From: Rhabdophis nuchalis
Lineage: Eukaryota > Chordata > Lepidosauria > Squamata > Natricidae
Length of the DNA stretch: 64,000 nucleotides
Assembly (NCBI GenBank): GCA_039707465.1
Contig: CM077652.1
Span: 38,825,118 to 38,889,117 of the forward strand
Direction: 5' to 3'
Shown: positions 43,701-50,399 of the stretch, piece after piece
Layout: each line of letters opens with the position of its first letter
How positions within the stretch are numbered: position 1 is the stretch's first letter
Translations under genes and position numbers: made by a program
The notes under the pieces: generated by a model
Told to the model about the DNA's origin: nothing
The model's database searches: none
Seen by the model: the letters and a program-made list of their open reading frames with translations, nothing else

Positions 43701-43756
43701 TGGAGGAACAGCAAACCCACTGTAAGCAGTGGTTGTCTGAATGGGCACCGGAATGA
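20397..43756 (+). CDS. RPUSD1: RPUSD1, complete coding region (5 coding exons)
   Basis: Gene-level entry. The join 20397-20578, 21166-21289, 39395-39497, 40115-40216, 43359-43756 is 909 nt, 302 codons plus stop, with all phases consistent (human is 312 residues). RPUSD1 is an RluA-family RNA pseudouridine synthase domain protein, converting uridine to pseudouridine in RNA; its physiological substrate is not well defined. Landmarks: NKHWDVRIDSK near residue 20, the catalytic-aspartate motif HQLDFSTSG (Asp67), [46 protein letters not shown] and the conserved tail QWLSEWAPE. The acidic C-terminal stretch before the tail is variable. Intron 2 is 18.1 kb and full of transposons; all splice sites are nonetheless intact. 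Confidence 0.96.
20600..21160 (+). other. RPUSD1 intron 1, small decayed repeat tail
   Basis: Short 587-bp intron between coding exons 1 and 2. A GC phrase followed by 'ttgctatttaattttttaag' direct repeats (about 20939-20970) is the only structure seen. Confidence 0.5.
21166..21289 (+). CDS. RPUSD1: RPUSD1 coding exon 2 (catalytic motif)
   Basis: Acceptor ttttccctag at 21165, donor GCATTG|GTAAAC at 21290. The first base completes Arg61 and the exon ends in phase 0. Encodes CHQLDFSTSGALCVALN; the Asp codon at 21182-21184 is the catalytic nucleophile position of RluA-type synthases. KAYLAL closes the exon. Confidence 0.95.
21300..22300. other. RPUSD1 intron 2, proximal part, nothing recognised
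   Basis: Unique-looking sequence with a purine-rich stretch at 21835-21915. Open frames on both strands have no recognised domain. Confidence 0.5.
22308..22485 (-). mobile_element. L2-group LINE 3' tail fragment
   Basis: (TTATC)n-like tail at 22311-22325 followed, on the minus strand, by the L2 3' UTR block (ataccgccctatctcccaaa, agggactcagggtgg). No coding sequence. Confidence 0.7.
22486..22740 (+). mobile_element. Old, diverged L2-group C-terminal fragment
   Basis: Plus-strand, clearly more decayed than the other copies. gcgctctacatgggtctaac and 'gtgagctgcattgggtgtca' correspond to ALYMGL and ELHWVS of the L2 C-terminus, and tcatctttaaagcccttcatggc to IIFKALHG. Stops and gaps throughout. 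A different, older L2 subfamily is likely. Confidence 0.65.
22775..23337 (-). mobile_element. L2-group LINE 3' part
   Basis: Minus-strand tail (ttatttattatttattttt), 3' UTR and C-terminal coding region. Codons read DRGALRTVTQVLVTSRLDYC to LHWLPVAFRMRFKVLTTIFK; an internal deletion after LHGSGP then joins directly to RTYSNKQ-type end sequence. It abuts the 5' end of the next, oppositely oriented L2. Confidence 0.85.
23474..23705 (+). repeat. Two 116-bp tandem monomers in the L2 5' UTR
   Basis: gccgtcgcgccgggccgctc starts at 23474 and again at 23590. The copies continue nearly identically (one C/T difference seen at gagc[c/t]gcgtg) through gtgcgtcctggtgcggctg. Such monomers resemble the promoter repeats of rodent L1 5' UTRs, but that role is inferred. 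Confidence 0.85.
25018..25993 (+). pseudogene. L2 ORF2 endonuclease region (first part)
   Basis: Open from 25018 to the L1 insertion point. Shows the apurinic endonuclease landmarks: LMLCNARSVVQKAPLIHDLV, DLVGITETWLGHEGG (catalytic Glu in ITETW), VVMGDFNLPSVG (GDFN), and SDLGIGDLAITP..LWTDHALL (the final SDH-like box reads TDH). Continues after the L1 at 27967. Confidence 0.85.
25994..27948 (-). mobile_element. 5'-truncated L1, C-terminal half of ORF2, with 18-bp TSD
   Basis: aaatcacccagactcctt flanks it at 25976-25993 and 27949-27966. On the minus strand, 511 codons are open from 27948 to 26413: VKYLGIQI, LSLLGRISAIKMNILPRFIF and the C-terminal cysteine motif C-x2-C-x7-H-x4-C (CWRCGCLDATFFHVWWIC). 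The 3' UTR ends AATAAAACTTTTGCAATAAAAA. The intact frame and perfect TSD indicate a recent insertion into the L2. Confidence 0.93.
27967..29917 (+). pseudogene. L2 ORF2 linker, reverse transcriptase and C-terminus (second part)
   Basis: Continues the L2 ORF after the L1. KRHKRRLESRWRSSCSEANR opens the linker; the RT follows, with VRPLLKKPSLDP, NYRPVSNLHFLAKVVE, SAFRPGHSTKTALVAL, LVLLDLSAAFDTIDHG and CGVPQGSVLSPLLFN. The active-site box is YTDDTQLY, where other copies have YADD. Frame shifts at 28990-29004 and at the snap-back; the C-terminal 177 codons (29384-29917) are open to the end. Confidence 0.88.
30038..30545 (-). mobile_element. L2-group endonuclease-region fragment, inverted
   Basis: On the minus strand encodes MGNFNLPSAGETSEAAREF, AMDLTQVVQGPTHEGGHTLD, IFVSGQW and SWTDHSLLRMDFP, ending in the linker at KRSK. 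It directly abuts the 3' end of the preceding plus-strand L2 without an intervening sequence, suggesting a rearranged or 5'-inverted insertion. Confidence 0.82.
30550..30704. other. Unassigned sequence between repeats
   Basis: Sequence between the inverted L2 fragment and the retrocopy-like segment. No recognised feature. Confidence 0.4.
30705..31292 (+). pseudogene. Possible cordon-bleu-like (COBL/COBLL1) retrocopy fused to an L1-like 5' end
   Basis: 30712-30760 (catgtccaagatggcggcgcg) looks like the start of an L1 5' UTR. It is followed by two frames encoding basic, proline-poor text: KEKKGLLRFFRTSKKNKFQ (30860-30905), a stop at 31018, then VAPSLSLGNIQGATARIEMK and KKRRAS (31037-31107). 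The pairing of a KEKxGxxxFF.SKK segment with a KKRRAP-like motif is typical of the cordon-bleu family. No introns or splice sites are evident, which suits a processed copy. The family call rests on short motifs from memory and is tentative. Confidence 0.35.
31300..31590 (-). mobile_element. L2-group LINE 3' tail fragments
   Basis: Two short copies of the L2 tail signature: 'atttatatcccgtccttctcc..aggacccagggcgg' at about 31315-31355 and 'aaatttatatcccgcccttctcc' at about 31420-31442, with (ATTTT)n tail at 31390-31420. No coding part remains. Confidence 0.65.
31591..31770 (+). repeat. Unidentified LINE 3' tail ending in (ATT)n
   Basis: cattgtaattttattacaat followed by acaatgacaataaagattatt and (ATT)n. 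The same tail, inverted, occurs at 40700-40765 next to (AAT)n. The parent family is not recognised. Confidence 0.45.
31771..33530 (+). mobile_element. 5'-truncated L2-group LINE with near-complete RT
   Basis: Starts at RGWLQEIVNASL and is open for 352 codons (31782-32840): VKPLLKKPSLDP, FRPGHNTETALGAL, LDLSAAFDTIDHG, YHLYADDTQLY. It then shifts frame near 32800 (a deletion after FLDR) into the last 155 codons (32824-33291). Contains a snap-back duplication at 31819-31898. GVPEGS replaces the usual GVPQGS. Tail: (TAAA)n at 33482-33530. Confidence 0.9.
33543..33622 (+). repeat. (ATT)n microsatellite
   Basis: About 80 bases of uninterrupted att units between the L2 tail and the family A LINE fragment. 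Confidence 0.95.
33640..33811 (+). mobile_element. Family A LINE, endonuclease fragment
   Basis: Reads PTMTNPDEVKDKFYEDLDAL and LILFGNFNAR (GDFNAR-type endonuclease box), ending in SAWDG just before the solo LTR. It resumes at 34247 after the LTR with an endonuclease continuation (GKNGIGKCNYNG). Confidence 0.65.
33812..34246 (-). mobile_element. Solo gypsy-type LTR with 5-bp TSD
   Basis: A 435-bp element starting TGTCAGG and ending CTGACA, flanked by gatgg at 33807-33811 and 34247-34251. It splits the endonuclease frame of the family A LINE. Read on the minus strand, its terminal 90 bases match the end of the LTR at 7111-7540 (cagtaaaagta, ttttcaaatg, ttctttct in order). That makes it a solo LTR of the same or a sister gypsy family, in minus orientation. 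Confidence 0.85.
34303..34492. mobile_element. hAT-type element fragment
   Basis: tagtgatggcgaacctttttggc resembles the terminal repeat of the hAT element at 11310-11707 (gcgatggtgaacctatggc). The right end is missing; the fragment ends in an unrelated t-rich stretch that joins the family A LINE. No TSD can be defined. Confidence 0.55.
34494..34925 (+). mobile_element. Family A LINE, C-terminal fragment
   Basis: SLATKLKVYRAVVLTILMYA, RHTRQLNHKVPDTEILSRAG, then the QEKRALRKARAANAATMVST tail also found at 18720-18790. The C2H2 finger that is intact at 18800 is broken here by a stop after the first cysteine pair (gacatgttga). Confidence 0.7.
34935..36660 (-). mobile_element. L2-group LINE with the RT deleted and a 43-bp L2 tail inserted
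   Basis: Minus strand. The 3' UTR and C-terminal region (35142-35690) are joined at about 35690 directly to the endonuclease-RT linker (35690-35997), so the palm with the YADD box is missing. The endonuclease part follows (36086-36641): VVYLAPRYTTTALPELLEVI, VMGDYNLPSAG, SLTDHALLRLDFP. At 36042-36084 a 43-bp L2 3' tail sits in the opposite orientation. Confidence 0.88.
36042..36084 (+). mobile_element. 43-bp L2 tail-only insertion with 4-bp duplication
   Basis: ctgggtcctaacaaggagaa to ataaatttaataaa is only the last 43 bases of an L2. It is flanked by cgcc at 36038-36041 and 36085-36088. Removing it with one cgcc restores the frame found in the sister copies (attcgccgcaag). Confidence 0.75.
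36700..38300 (+). mobile_element. L1 fragment: 5' UTR-like sequence and ORF1
   Basis: An ATG at 37732 starts a short frame; the main ORF1 part (37839-38252, 137 codons) shows a coiled-coil lead, then the RRM-like WESDRLDFYLRLQNIEE and a C-terminal domain with RSTKKAIRTQILQMARD. This corresponds to the L1 ORF1p trimeric RNA-binding protein, with a stop at 37831-37840 between the parts. ORF2 is absent; the sequence ends in an AT-rich stretch with (AT)n at 38362-38384. Confidence 0.72.
38300..39390. other. RPUSD1 intron 2, distal part, with a degenerate repeat
   Basis: No coding features. 38810-39095 has the phrases of a degenerate squamate repeat (gttgttaagtgagtc, caaccattggttatttgcc, ttataagttac). 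(GCTATT)n lies at 39199-39222. Confidence 0.45.
39395..39497 (+). CDS. RPUSD1: RPUSD1 coding exon 3
   Basis: Acceptor ctgtttggacag at 39394, donor CCGATG|GTAGGC at 39498. Encodes VRGHIQEAKKTICFAIGKNT and MMCIEGTDG, matching human LRGHIQESRVTISHAIGRNS. Phase 0 in, phase 1 out. Confidence 0.95.
39520..40110. other. RPUSD1 intron 3, nothing recognised
   Basis: Ordinary intron of 617 bp with no repeat family seen. Confidence 0.5.
40115..40216 (+). CDS. RPUSD1: RPUSD1 coding exon 4
   Basis: Acceptor aattcttaacag at 40114, donor CTCACAG|GTACAG at 40217. Encodes ELVVLEYGLYSGEPASKVLL and QPLT, matching human DLVVLEHGLYAGDPVSKVLL. Phase 1 at both ends. Confidence 0.95.
40287..40618 (+). repeat. Left arm of a long inverted repeat in RPUSD1 intron 4 (solo-LTR-like)
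   Basis: tatcaactcataaagcattt at 40287 to ttttggaaacctgaca at 40618, about 332 bp. Pairs with 43010-43307 in reverse. It contains AATAAA (40541-40546) about 70 bp before the TGACA end, a layout that suggests an LTR in plus orientation, but the 5' end is not clearly TG. Confidence 0.7.
40647..40765 (+). repeat. (AAT)n with an inverted LINE-tail
   Basis: (AAT)n at 40647-40715, followed by 'ctttattgtcattgtaaaaat', the inverse of the tail at 31715-31745. Confidence 0.8.
41116..41818 (-). mobile_element. L2-group LINE 3' part in RPUSD1 intron 4
   Basis: (CAGTTTA)n-like start at 41117-41140, 3' UTR, then the last 145 codons on the minus strand, open from MGLPLRCTRRLQLVQNAAAW to RRSLKTHFFHLAGLA. 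Inserted between the arms of the inverted repeat. Confidence 0.88.
41820..43005. other. RPUSD1 intron 4, nothing recognised
   Basis: AT-rich sequence. A LINE-tail-like 'tttatttatttatttgaatttattgg' occurs at about 42505-42530; otherwise no family recognised. Confidence 0.45.
43010..43307 (-). repeat. Right arm of the inverted repeat in RPUSD1 intron 4
   Basis: tgtcaggtttccaaaagatg at 43010 to ttatgagttgata at 43307. The reverse of 40287-40618, with scattered substitutions and small gaps. It ends only 51 bases upstream of the exon 5 acceptor. Confidence 0.7.
43359..43756 (+). CDS. RPUSD1: RPUSD1 coding exon 5 (stop codon)
   Basis: Acceptor cttttttcttag at 43358. Begins with GA completing Gly of LTGRTHQ. 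Encodes [64 protein letters not shown], a Glu-rich variable stretch and CKQWLSEWAPE with TGA at 43754-43756. The WLSEW tail is a strong match to the human C-terminus. Confidence 0.96.
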
Positions 43757-44140
43757 AATGGCTACTCCTTTGCAATTGAAATTGAAACCATCTCTCTTTA
43801 CCCTGGAGCTTTAGAATTTAACCCAAATTCTAAATTCAGGCACTCTATAGACACCCCTGAAGGATATTTTTATAGGTATATGCACAAAGCTGCCTGCTGG
43901 CTTCTGCTTTTTTATCATCAAAGCACAGCTTTGACTTTTAAACTATTTGCTTGTCAATTTAAATCAAACTCAAGGTTTTAACTTGAGAAAGCCATCCTAT
44001 AGTCTATCAAAGTAATAGTGGTATCTGTTCCAGAATGTTGTTGTAAATAATATATATTTAAGATATCTGAATTATTCTCACAACAGTACAATAATGTTTG
44101 TGGTGCATTTTCTATATGCTTAAAATATTCAAATGGCTTT
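43757..44140 (+). other. RPUSD1: RPUSD1 3' UTR (start), no clear poly(A) signal
   Basis: No AATAAA or ATTAAA close to the stop. The next candidates are ATTAAA at about 45070 and AATAAA at about 45576. If one of these is used, the 3' UTR contains the palindromic element at 44147-44651. Confidence 0.35.
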
Positions 44141-44146
44141 AAGTTA

Positions 44147-44651
44147 CCGTATTTTTCAGAGTATAAGATGCACCTTTCACCCCCCAAAAAGGGTGAAAAT
44201 CTGGATGTGTCTTATACACTGAATGCAGCATTTTTGGCCTCCTAAAACCTTGCCCGCGCACATCCCATTTTTTGCAAAAAATGGACATGCAGAGGGTTTG
44301 GGAGGTCTGCAAAGTGCTCCTAGGGGCTGGGGAGGGCAAAAATGAGCGGAAAAAAAGGACCATTTTTTGCTCCCCCCCCCGCAGTCCCCAGGAGCATTCT
44401 ACAAAGCATTCCAAAGCCAATGCATGCCCTGTTTTTTGCAAAAAACAGGATGTTTTTTGGTTGCTTTTGTCTCCCCCCCAGCTCCCAGGAACACTTTGTA
44501 TGCCTCTCAAACTCTGCCTGCCTCATTTTTTGTGAAAAATGCAGAGGGTTTGGGAGGCCCGCAGGGTGCAAAAACTTTTTTTAAAAAATTATCTCTTCAA
44601 AATCTGGGTGCATCTTATACAGCAGTGCGTCTTATAGTCTGAAAAATACGG
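44147..44651. mobile_element. About 505-bp non-autonomous DNA element with long imperfect inverted repeats
   Basis: Starts CCGTATTTTTCAGAGTATAA (then gatgcacc) and ends in the inverse (cttatagtctgaaaaatacgg). Flanked by TTA (44144-44146) and TAA (44652-44654). Inside are G-rich/T-rich decayed copies of the subterminal text (ttgcaaaaaa, ggtttgggagg). No transposase. Superfamily not assigned. A fragment of the same family is at 3790-3885. Confidence 0.75.
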
Positions 44652-44659
44652 TAATTGCA

Positions 44660-46070
44660 TACCAGGTAGAGGTGATGAAGAAATGACTTTTATTTTTGAC
44701 TTTTAAATGACAGGACTGCGTTCCAGTTTCCCTTAAGTAAAGGAGAAAATGCCTACTTTTTGTGAGGGGTTTTGAAATCGTGCCTTTTGATTGATTCCAG
44801 GGATTGTATGAAGGGCTTTCACATAGAATGCAGGTTTTATCTCCTTGGTTTTACACTTATATTTCCTGCCCACGGTATACCTGTGATCTTGTGAAACTGC
44901 TTAAACCTTTGGCAATATTTTAAAACTGTAGTAACCAAGTGTAATGTATGTTATTTATATTCACAGTTTGAGTAGAATTTTGTACAAATTTTGTACAAAC
45001 CACACCAGCTGTGCATAACTCCTCCCCTCAGCTTTCCCAGTGTTCTAATTTCAGTCTTTGAAATTGGTACATTAAACAGCTCTTTTCACTAGAGGATGCT
45101 CACCCTGCAAATTGTCTTGTTTGTGGCTGCAGTCCTTAAATCCATATTGTTGGCAGTAAACCACAGTTAAATAATATGCATTTTTTAAAAGTGTGTATAG
45201 GATTTTGAAGATTCAGCTTGCACAAAATGGCACGATAGATGAAATTCTAACCCTGACCTTCCATCTTGTGCCTGGCTGCCCTTGTGGCACACAGCCTGCA
45301 GGAAGTCAGGATGGAATCTGAATCACAAGACAAGAGGGGTTTCAGTCTTTGAGCTGTGAAATCACATGACATAAAACCCCTCATTTTCAGGGTTTATCCA
45401 ATTGACTGGAGTCTGTGTGTAATAATAATGTGTATTATCCTAAAAGTCTGCTTAAAAACCTTTTTTAAAAATCAATTAAACAGTTAAGTTCATTGCCTTT
45501 AATTGTTTAATTGATTTTTTAAAAAGATTATAAGCACTCTTTCAGGATATAGTCTAAAAAGGTAACTCACATTGCAATAAATGAAAGCAGTTTCATTTTT
45601 ATTTCTATTTTTATTAATTCATTTATTAAATTCCAGTGCTGCCCATCTCGCTGTCCAAAGCAACTATTTATAAACTTAAATTTTAAACTGTAGTTAATAA
45701 AAATACAACAAAAACACATTGAGCCGATTAAAAATTGGCTTGTTCATCAAGCAAATTAAATGAACTACTTTTATGCAAGCTTTGATGTATTTAAGCATGT
45801 TACATTTCTTTGTTAACTTCTAACCAAAGTTCTCTAAGTGGCTTGTAAAATATACTGCAAAGTAAAAAATATATACAAATCAAATAGCATGTAAAACTGA
45901 CAATAGTACATATTACTAAGATGCTCTATGGATTTATTTATTCATTCATTTACAATATTTAATATTTGTAATTTATTGTCCATAATTGCATTTTTCTTAC
46001 TTTCCTTGATTCCTTAATTCAGTTCTTATACTAACAGATCCATAGGGTAGGCAGTGTGGTGGCCCAAGGT
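44660..46070. other. Downstream of RPUSD1, nothing recognised
   Basis: AT-rich sequence with a small hairpin (about 45460-45525: aaaaaatcaattaaacagtt pairing with aattgtttaattgatttttt). Candidate poly(A) signals at about 45070 and 45576. No gene or repeat family recognised. Confidence 0.45.
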
Positions 46071-46079
46071 CTTCAAAAT

Positions 46080-46262
46080 AGCTTAATAGATTGGGTATTG
46101 GTCTTACCTGATGTGCCTGTTCTCTGGGAGGTGAACATAGCATCCAGCAATGGGCTAACTCTGTCTGTCAGCTAAGTGGACTGAGTCTGCAATCTATAAT
46201 GACATGCCACCTCTGCTTGCTTCTCCCAGCTTTTTGACAAAGGTGTCGCAGCAGACTGACGT
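46080..46262 (-). mobile_element. DIRS element terminal region (outer copy of the inverted repeat)
   Basis: 'ggtcttacctgat...tctctgggaggtgaacatagcatcca' (46098-46148) is the reverse of 47528-47575 (ggatgctatctctactccca, tcaggtaagaccaatgccca). DIRS elements carry inverted or split terminal repeats of this kind. Separated from the rest of the element by an L2 insertion. Confidence 0.6.
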
Positions 46263-46264
46263 GT

Positions 46265-46301
<37 letters not shown>

Positions 46302-47467
46302 TTTATTTCTAACCCTTTCTAACCCCAAAGGGACTCGAGGCGGGGCACAGGTAAATTAAGAACAGATAACATAGAACAAAGTACAAAATTAAAATCACAT
46401 TAAATCATATCCTGCGCTAAAACAACTATAAAATACCAACTATCCTAAAAAAAACCTTAAACTAAAAACCCCATAGAAGAGAGACTACCCTAGGCCGGCC
46501 AAGCAGAAAAGATGCATTTTTAATTTTAGACGGAAGGAGCGGAAGTCCGTGGTCGTTCTAATGTCGGGGGGAAGGTCGTTCCAGAGGGCTGGGCCCGCCA
46601 CAGAGAGAGCTCTTCCCCTGGGTGTTGCCCGCTGACAAAGTCTAGTGGACGGCACCCGGAGAAGCCCCTCTCTGTGGGAGCGAATCGGCCATGAGGATGT
46701 GTGAGGCAGGATCCGATCCCGCAGATAGCTAGGTCCCGAGCCATGGAGCGCTTTAAAGATGACAACTAACACCTTGAAGCGCACCCGGAAGACGACAGGT
46801 AGCCAGTGCAGCTCGCGCAAGAGCGGTGTTATGTGAGTAAACCTGGAGGTTCCCATAATTGCTCGCGCAGCTGCATTCTGGACCATCTGAAGTCTCCGGG
46901 TGCACCTCAAGGGGAGCCCCATGTAGAGAGAGTTGCAATAGTCCAGTCGGGATGTCATGTGAGCATGAGTGACTGTGCGAAGGGCGTCCCGATCCAATAG
47001 GGGGCGCAACTGGCGAACCAGGCGAACCTGGTAAAACGCCCTCCTAGCTACGGCTGTCACTTGATCTTCCATGGACAGCCGGGCATCTAGGAGGACACCC
47101 AACTTGCGCGCCCCATCCATAGGGGCAAGATGTTCGCCCCCTATGGCCAGCGATGGGGTCAGCTGGTTGAATCGGGCAGCCGTTGGGGTGGTTTGGGGTA
47201 GATATATACAGCTGAGTGTCATCAGCGTAGAGATGGTACTCTACCCCAAAACCACGGATGATCTCACCCAGCGGCTTCATATATGTGTTGAACAGGAGAG
47301 GCGAGAGGACCAACCCCTGAGGCACCCCACATGTGAGGGGTCTCGAGGTCGACCTCTGCTCTCCTGCCAACACAAATTGCGATCGGCCAGAGAGGTAGGA
47401 GGAGAACCACCGTAAAACGGTGCCTCCCACCCCCAACCCCCCCAGCCGATGCAATAGGATACCATGG
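46263..47467 (-). mobile_element. L2-group LINE inserted in the DIRS 3' region
   Basis: (ATA)n tail at 46266-46298, 3' UTR, C-terminal region open for 245 codons (46485-47222) and the RT active-site block up to the FDTIDHG region, truncated at ataccatgg (47467). A deletion removes the segment between STPNHPN and the NQLTPSLAIGG block. Confidence 0.88.
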
Positions 47468-48660
47468 TGTTGTGATGAAGATGTGTCTCCTTGTGGACCC
47501 AAGACCAGACAACAATCTGGGTGGGGCTGGATGCTATCTCTACTCCCAGAGAATGGGTCTTATCAGGTAAGACCAATGCCCATTCTCCATAGTGGTGGAG
47601 ATAGCATCCAGGAATGGGACATACCAAAGAATGGATGTCCTATGGGTGAGCTGTCGTCTAGTCCAAAGTCCCCTGCTCCGTGTGGACATTCTGCAGACAT
47701 TCCTTCCAAATGCTGCCTCAGCCGAGGCGAAGATGTCCAGTTTATAGTGACGGATAAAGGGGATGGAGAAAACCAGGTGGCAGCTTGACAGACCTCCTCT
47801 ATCAAGGGCTGGGTTGCCCACACCTCAATTGTAGCCACGCTTCTAGTGGAATGGGCGTAATGTGCCTCGGCACTGTCAAGGCCCATAGTTCATAGGTCTT
47901 AGCTATACACCTCCTATTCACCATCCCAAAGATGAAGGGGTCACCCTATTTCCCATCGTAGTTGGGTGGAAAGACACAAACAAGAATACTGTCCGCCTCA
48001 GGGAGGAGGTGGTCCTGATGTATATACGGAGGGCACTCCGCACTTCCAGAGTATGCCACTTCTGCTTCAGATGATGGACTGGGTCAAGGCAAAAGTTTTG
48101 CAGCACTAGCTCCTGGACCCTGTGGAACCAGGTGTTTATTTTCTGTACGAAGGATGGATCCAGTCACAATACCACCCTATCATAGTGGAAGACACAAAGG
48201 TCTTGCCTAACTGACAAGGCAGCCAGTTCAGTTACCCGTCTGGCCGATGTAATGGCCACAAGAAAGGTAGTGAAGACAGGTAGTTCTCAAAGGTTCAAGG
48301 GAGCTCCGTGAGGGAATTCAGCATTTTAGATAAGTCCTAAGTGCGGTATTGGTACACCACAGGGGGATTGAATTTAGTTTCCTCCCTTAAAGATAATCGA
48401 ACCAAGGGATGTTGGGCGAGTGAACCCAAGGCCAAAACTGAAGACAGGACCTCCACCTGCATCCTGAAGATATTGGGGTATAGCCCGCTACCCAGTCCTT
48501 CCTAAAGGAATTCCAGGACCAGTAGTATGGAAACATCTGTAGGGGTGAGAGCCTTCCTAGAGCACCAATCACAAAAGACCTTCCAAGTGGCAATGCGGTT
48601 GGTTGAAGATCTTCTAGATGCCTGGATCGTCCTGATGACCCTGGAGGAATTATTGTCCCC
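47468..48660 (-). pseudogene. DIRS tyrosine recombinase
   Basis: The integrase-like enzyme of DIRS retrotransposons (tyrosine recombinase instead of DDE integrase). Minus strand: WKVFCDWCSRKALTPTDVS at 48580-48520, then over several stops LAALSVRQDLCVFHYDRVV, HTLEVRSALRIYIRTT, and the HSTRSVAT box (47845-47825) that supplies the His and Arg of the R-H-R-Y set. The catalytic Tyr motif SIPFIRHYKLDIFAS lies in another frame at about 47765-47720, so a frameshift sits between HSTR..ATW and the Tyr. Multiple stops: inactive. Confidence 0.78.
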
Positions 48661-48662
48661 AC

Positions 48663-49283
48663 TCAGAACCCTCTGCTCAAGTGCCAGGCGATCATCTGGA
48701 TCCACTGTGGTTCTGGATGTATCAGAGACCCCTGGCTGAGGGAGATCCTTGTCGGAGGAATTCTCCAGGGACGAGTCACCAATAGATTCACCAGGTCTGT
48801 GAACCAAGGTCTTCTTGGCCACTGGGCCGCCAGGAGTAAGAACTCCTTTTCCTGCTCCAGCATCTTCCTGATGACCTTCGGAATGAGTGGAAGAGGAGGG
48901 AAGGTATACAGCAGTCCTGGAGGCCATGGACTGCAAAGCACATCTACTCTTTTGCCACTGGTATCGCATATCTGGCATAATACCTGGGCAGCTGGCTGTT
49001 GTCTGGGGTGGCAAATAGATCGACAACCGGAACATTGCATCACCTCCTGGAAGAGGTTTGGGTGCAGCCGCCACTCCGCATAGTCGACTGAAGCTCGACT
49101 GAGCCAGTCTGCCTGCACACCTCTCAAATATGCTCTGCCCTCATGGACAAGGTGTGTCTCCTTCCAGAGGCCCAGCTGTTCAGCCTCCTGCATGAGGGAC
49201 CTGCAATGGGTCCCTCTCTGGTGGTTGATTTGGGCCTTTGAGGCTGTGTTGTCTGTTAGGACCAGAATGTGTTTGTTCATCAC
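48663..49283 (-). pseudogene. DIRS RNase H domain, open for 206 codons
   Basis: HILVLTDNTASKAQINHQRG, WKETHLVHEGRAYLRGVQAD and WLSRASVDYAEWRLHPNLF match the DIRS-type RNase H order: LTDN..a/i near the start, then the ADWLSR and EWxLxxxxF motifs. No stop inside the frame, which runs into the RH-to-YR connector. Confidence 0.78.
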
Positions 49284-50156
49284 CCTGTTCTTGAACGGTA
49301 TAAAGGCCAGGTGTATTGCCCTGAGTTCAAGCTAATTTATGTTGTGGCTCAGGTCCACCTGAGTCCACTGATTGCAGGTGTGCCCACCCCCCCGCCCCCC
49401 AGCCTTAGAAGCTGGTGTCTGTTTTTAACGTCAGGCGTTCTGGCTCTCTGAACTAGCAACTCTTGGTGATGGCTAGTAATCTTCACCACTCTCGACCCTG
49501 CTGTTCCTCTGGATCCAGGACACCTGATGAAGAACCTTCTTTGATCCAGGACACCTGATGAAGAACCTTGGGGTGTGTATTTGGAGAGGAACTCCAGGGA
49601 GAAACCAAATTTTACTGTCTCCCTGACCCAGGTATATGCGGTGACATCTTCCTATTGACTGGCAAAGAAGGCCAGGCAACCCCCAGTGGGACGTTTTGTT
49701 AGGCAGTCACTTCTGACGCCAAAAGGTGTGACTCCTCACCCCGGAAGGACCTCTGGGGGAAAACACTGCCCACTCCTTCCTGACATGAACTGTCAGGGAG
49801 GGAATTGCCTTTGTGGCTGATGAAGCCTAAATCCTCCGTTTGACCCTTGAATGGGCAAGCGACGAAAATATTGAGCCAGGTGAGAGTCAGCTCGCCGGGA
49901 AAGTGACAGCCAAATCTTGTGCTTGTCCCTGGACTTAACCAGGATTGGCTCCAGGAAGTCCCCAAATAATCCCCCCCCCCGGTGAACAGAGCAGAGGCAA
50001 GTCTCTACTTATGTCTGGCATCTGCTTGCCACTGGCAGAGCCATAGGACACATTGGGTTGCTACCAACGTGGCAATGGACTTGGATGCGAAATGCACTGC
50101 ATTCAGCGTGGCATCTGCCGAGAATTCCATTGCGGCCTTCAATTTGTTAATATCTT
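49284..50156 (-). pseudogene. DIRS RT stub and distal gag
   Basis: Minus strand. 49640-49590 reads TVKFGFSLEFLSKYTP, the N-terminal motif of DIRS RT, but the palm and catalytic box are absent (a deletion to 49290). A 39-bp direct duplication sits at 49518-49566 (ctgatgaagaacctt twice). 49980-49800 gives the gag tail LFGDFLEPILVKSRDKHKIW and LSLSRRADSHLAQ. 50156-50000 gives KAAMEFSADATLNAVHFASK and WQADARHK-stop-RLASA. A C-run lies at 49972-49980. Confidence 0.7.
50139..50156. repeat. 18-bp target-site duplication, left copy
   Basis: tcaatttgttaatatctt, identical to 56746-56763. It brackets the L1 (with its nested L2) inserted in the DIRS gag. Confidence 0.92.
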
Positions 50157-50200
50157 AATTGAAAAGGTTTTATTAGTTTTTACATTTTTCCAAGAGGATA
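50157..50200 (-). mobile_element. L1 3' end (of the L1 whose 5' half is at 54770-56745)
   Basis: On the minus strand reads AATAAAACCTTTTCAATT directly before the target-site duplication, close to the end of the L1 at 25994 (AATAAAACTTTTGCAATAAA). It shows that the 18-bp duplication belongs to an L1 insertion. Confidence 0.7.
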
Positions 50201-50399
50201 ATAATAATAATAATAATAATAATTTAATTTATAGACCGCTCCTCTCCCCATAGGGACTCGGAGCGGTGCACAGGGAAACTAAAACCACAATACAATATAC
50301 ACATACAGTTAAGAAAAAATTAAATATGAGCCTGTGCTAAAATCCCCTTAATCTACTAAAATACCCAATTAAAAAACAGCTAAACCCTGTAGAGAGAGG

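Noticed and set aside
47420..47886. Stand-alone host gene with several medium open frames
   Set aside because: The minus-strand frames are explained as decayed DIRS tyrosine recombinase; the plus-strand frames are shadows.
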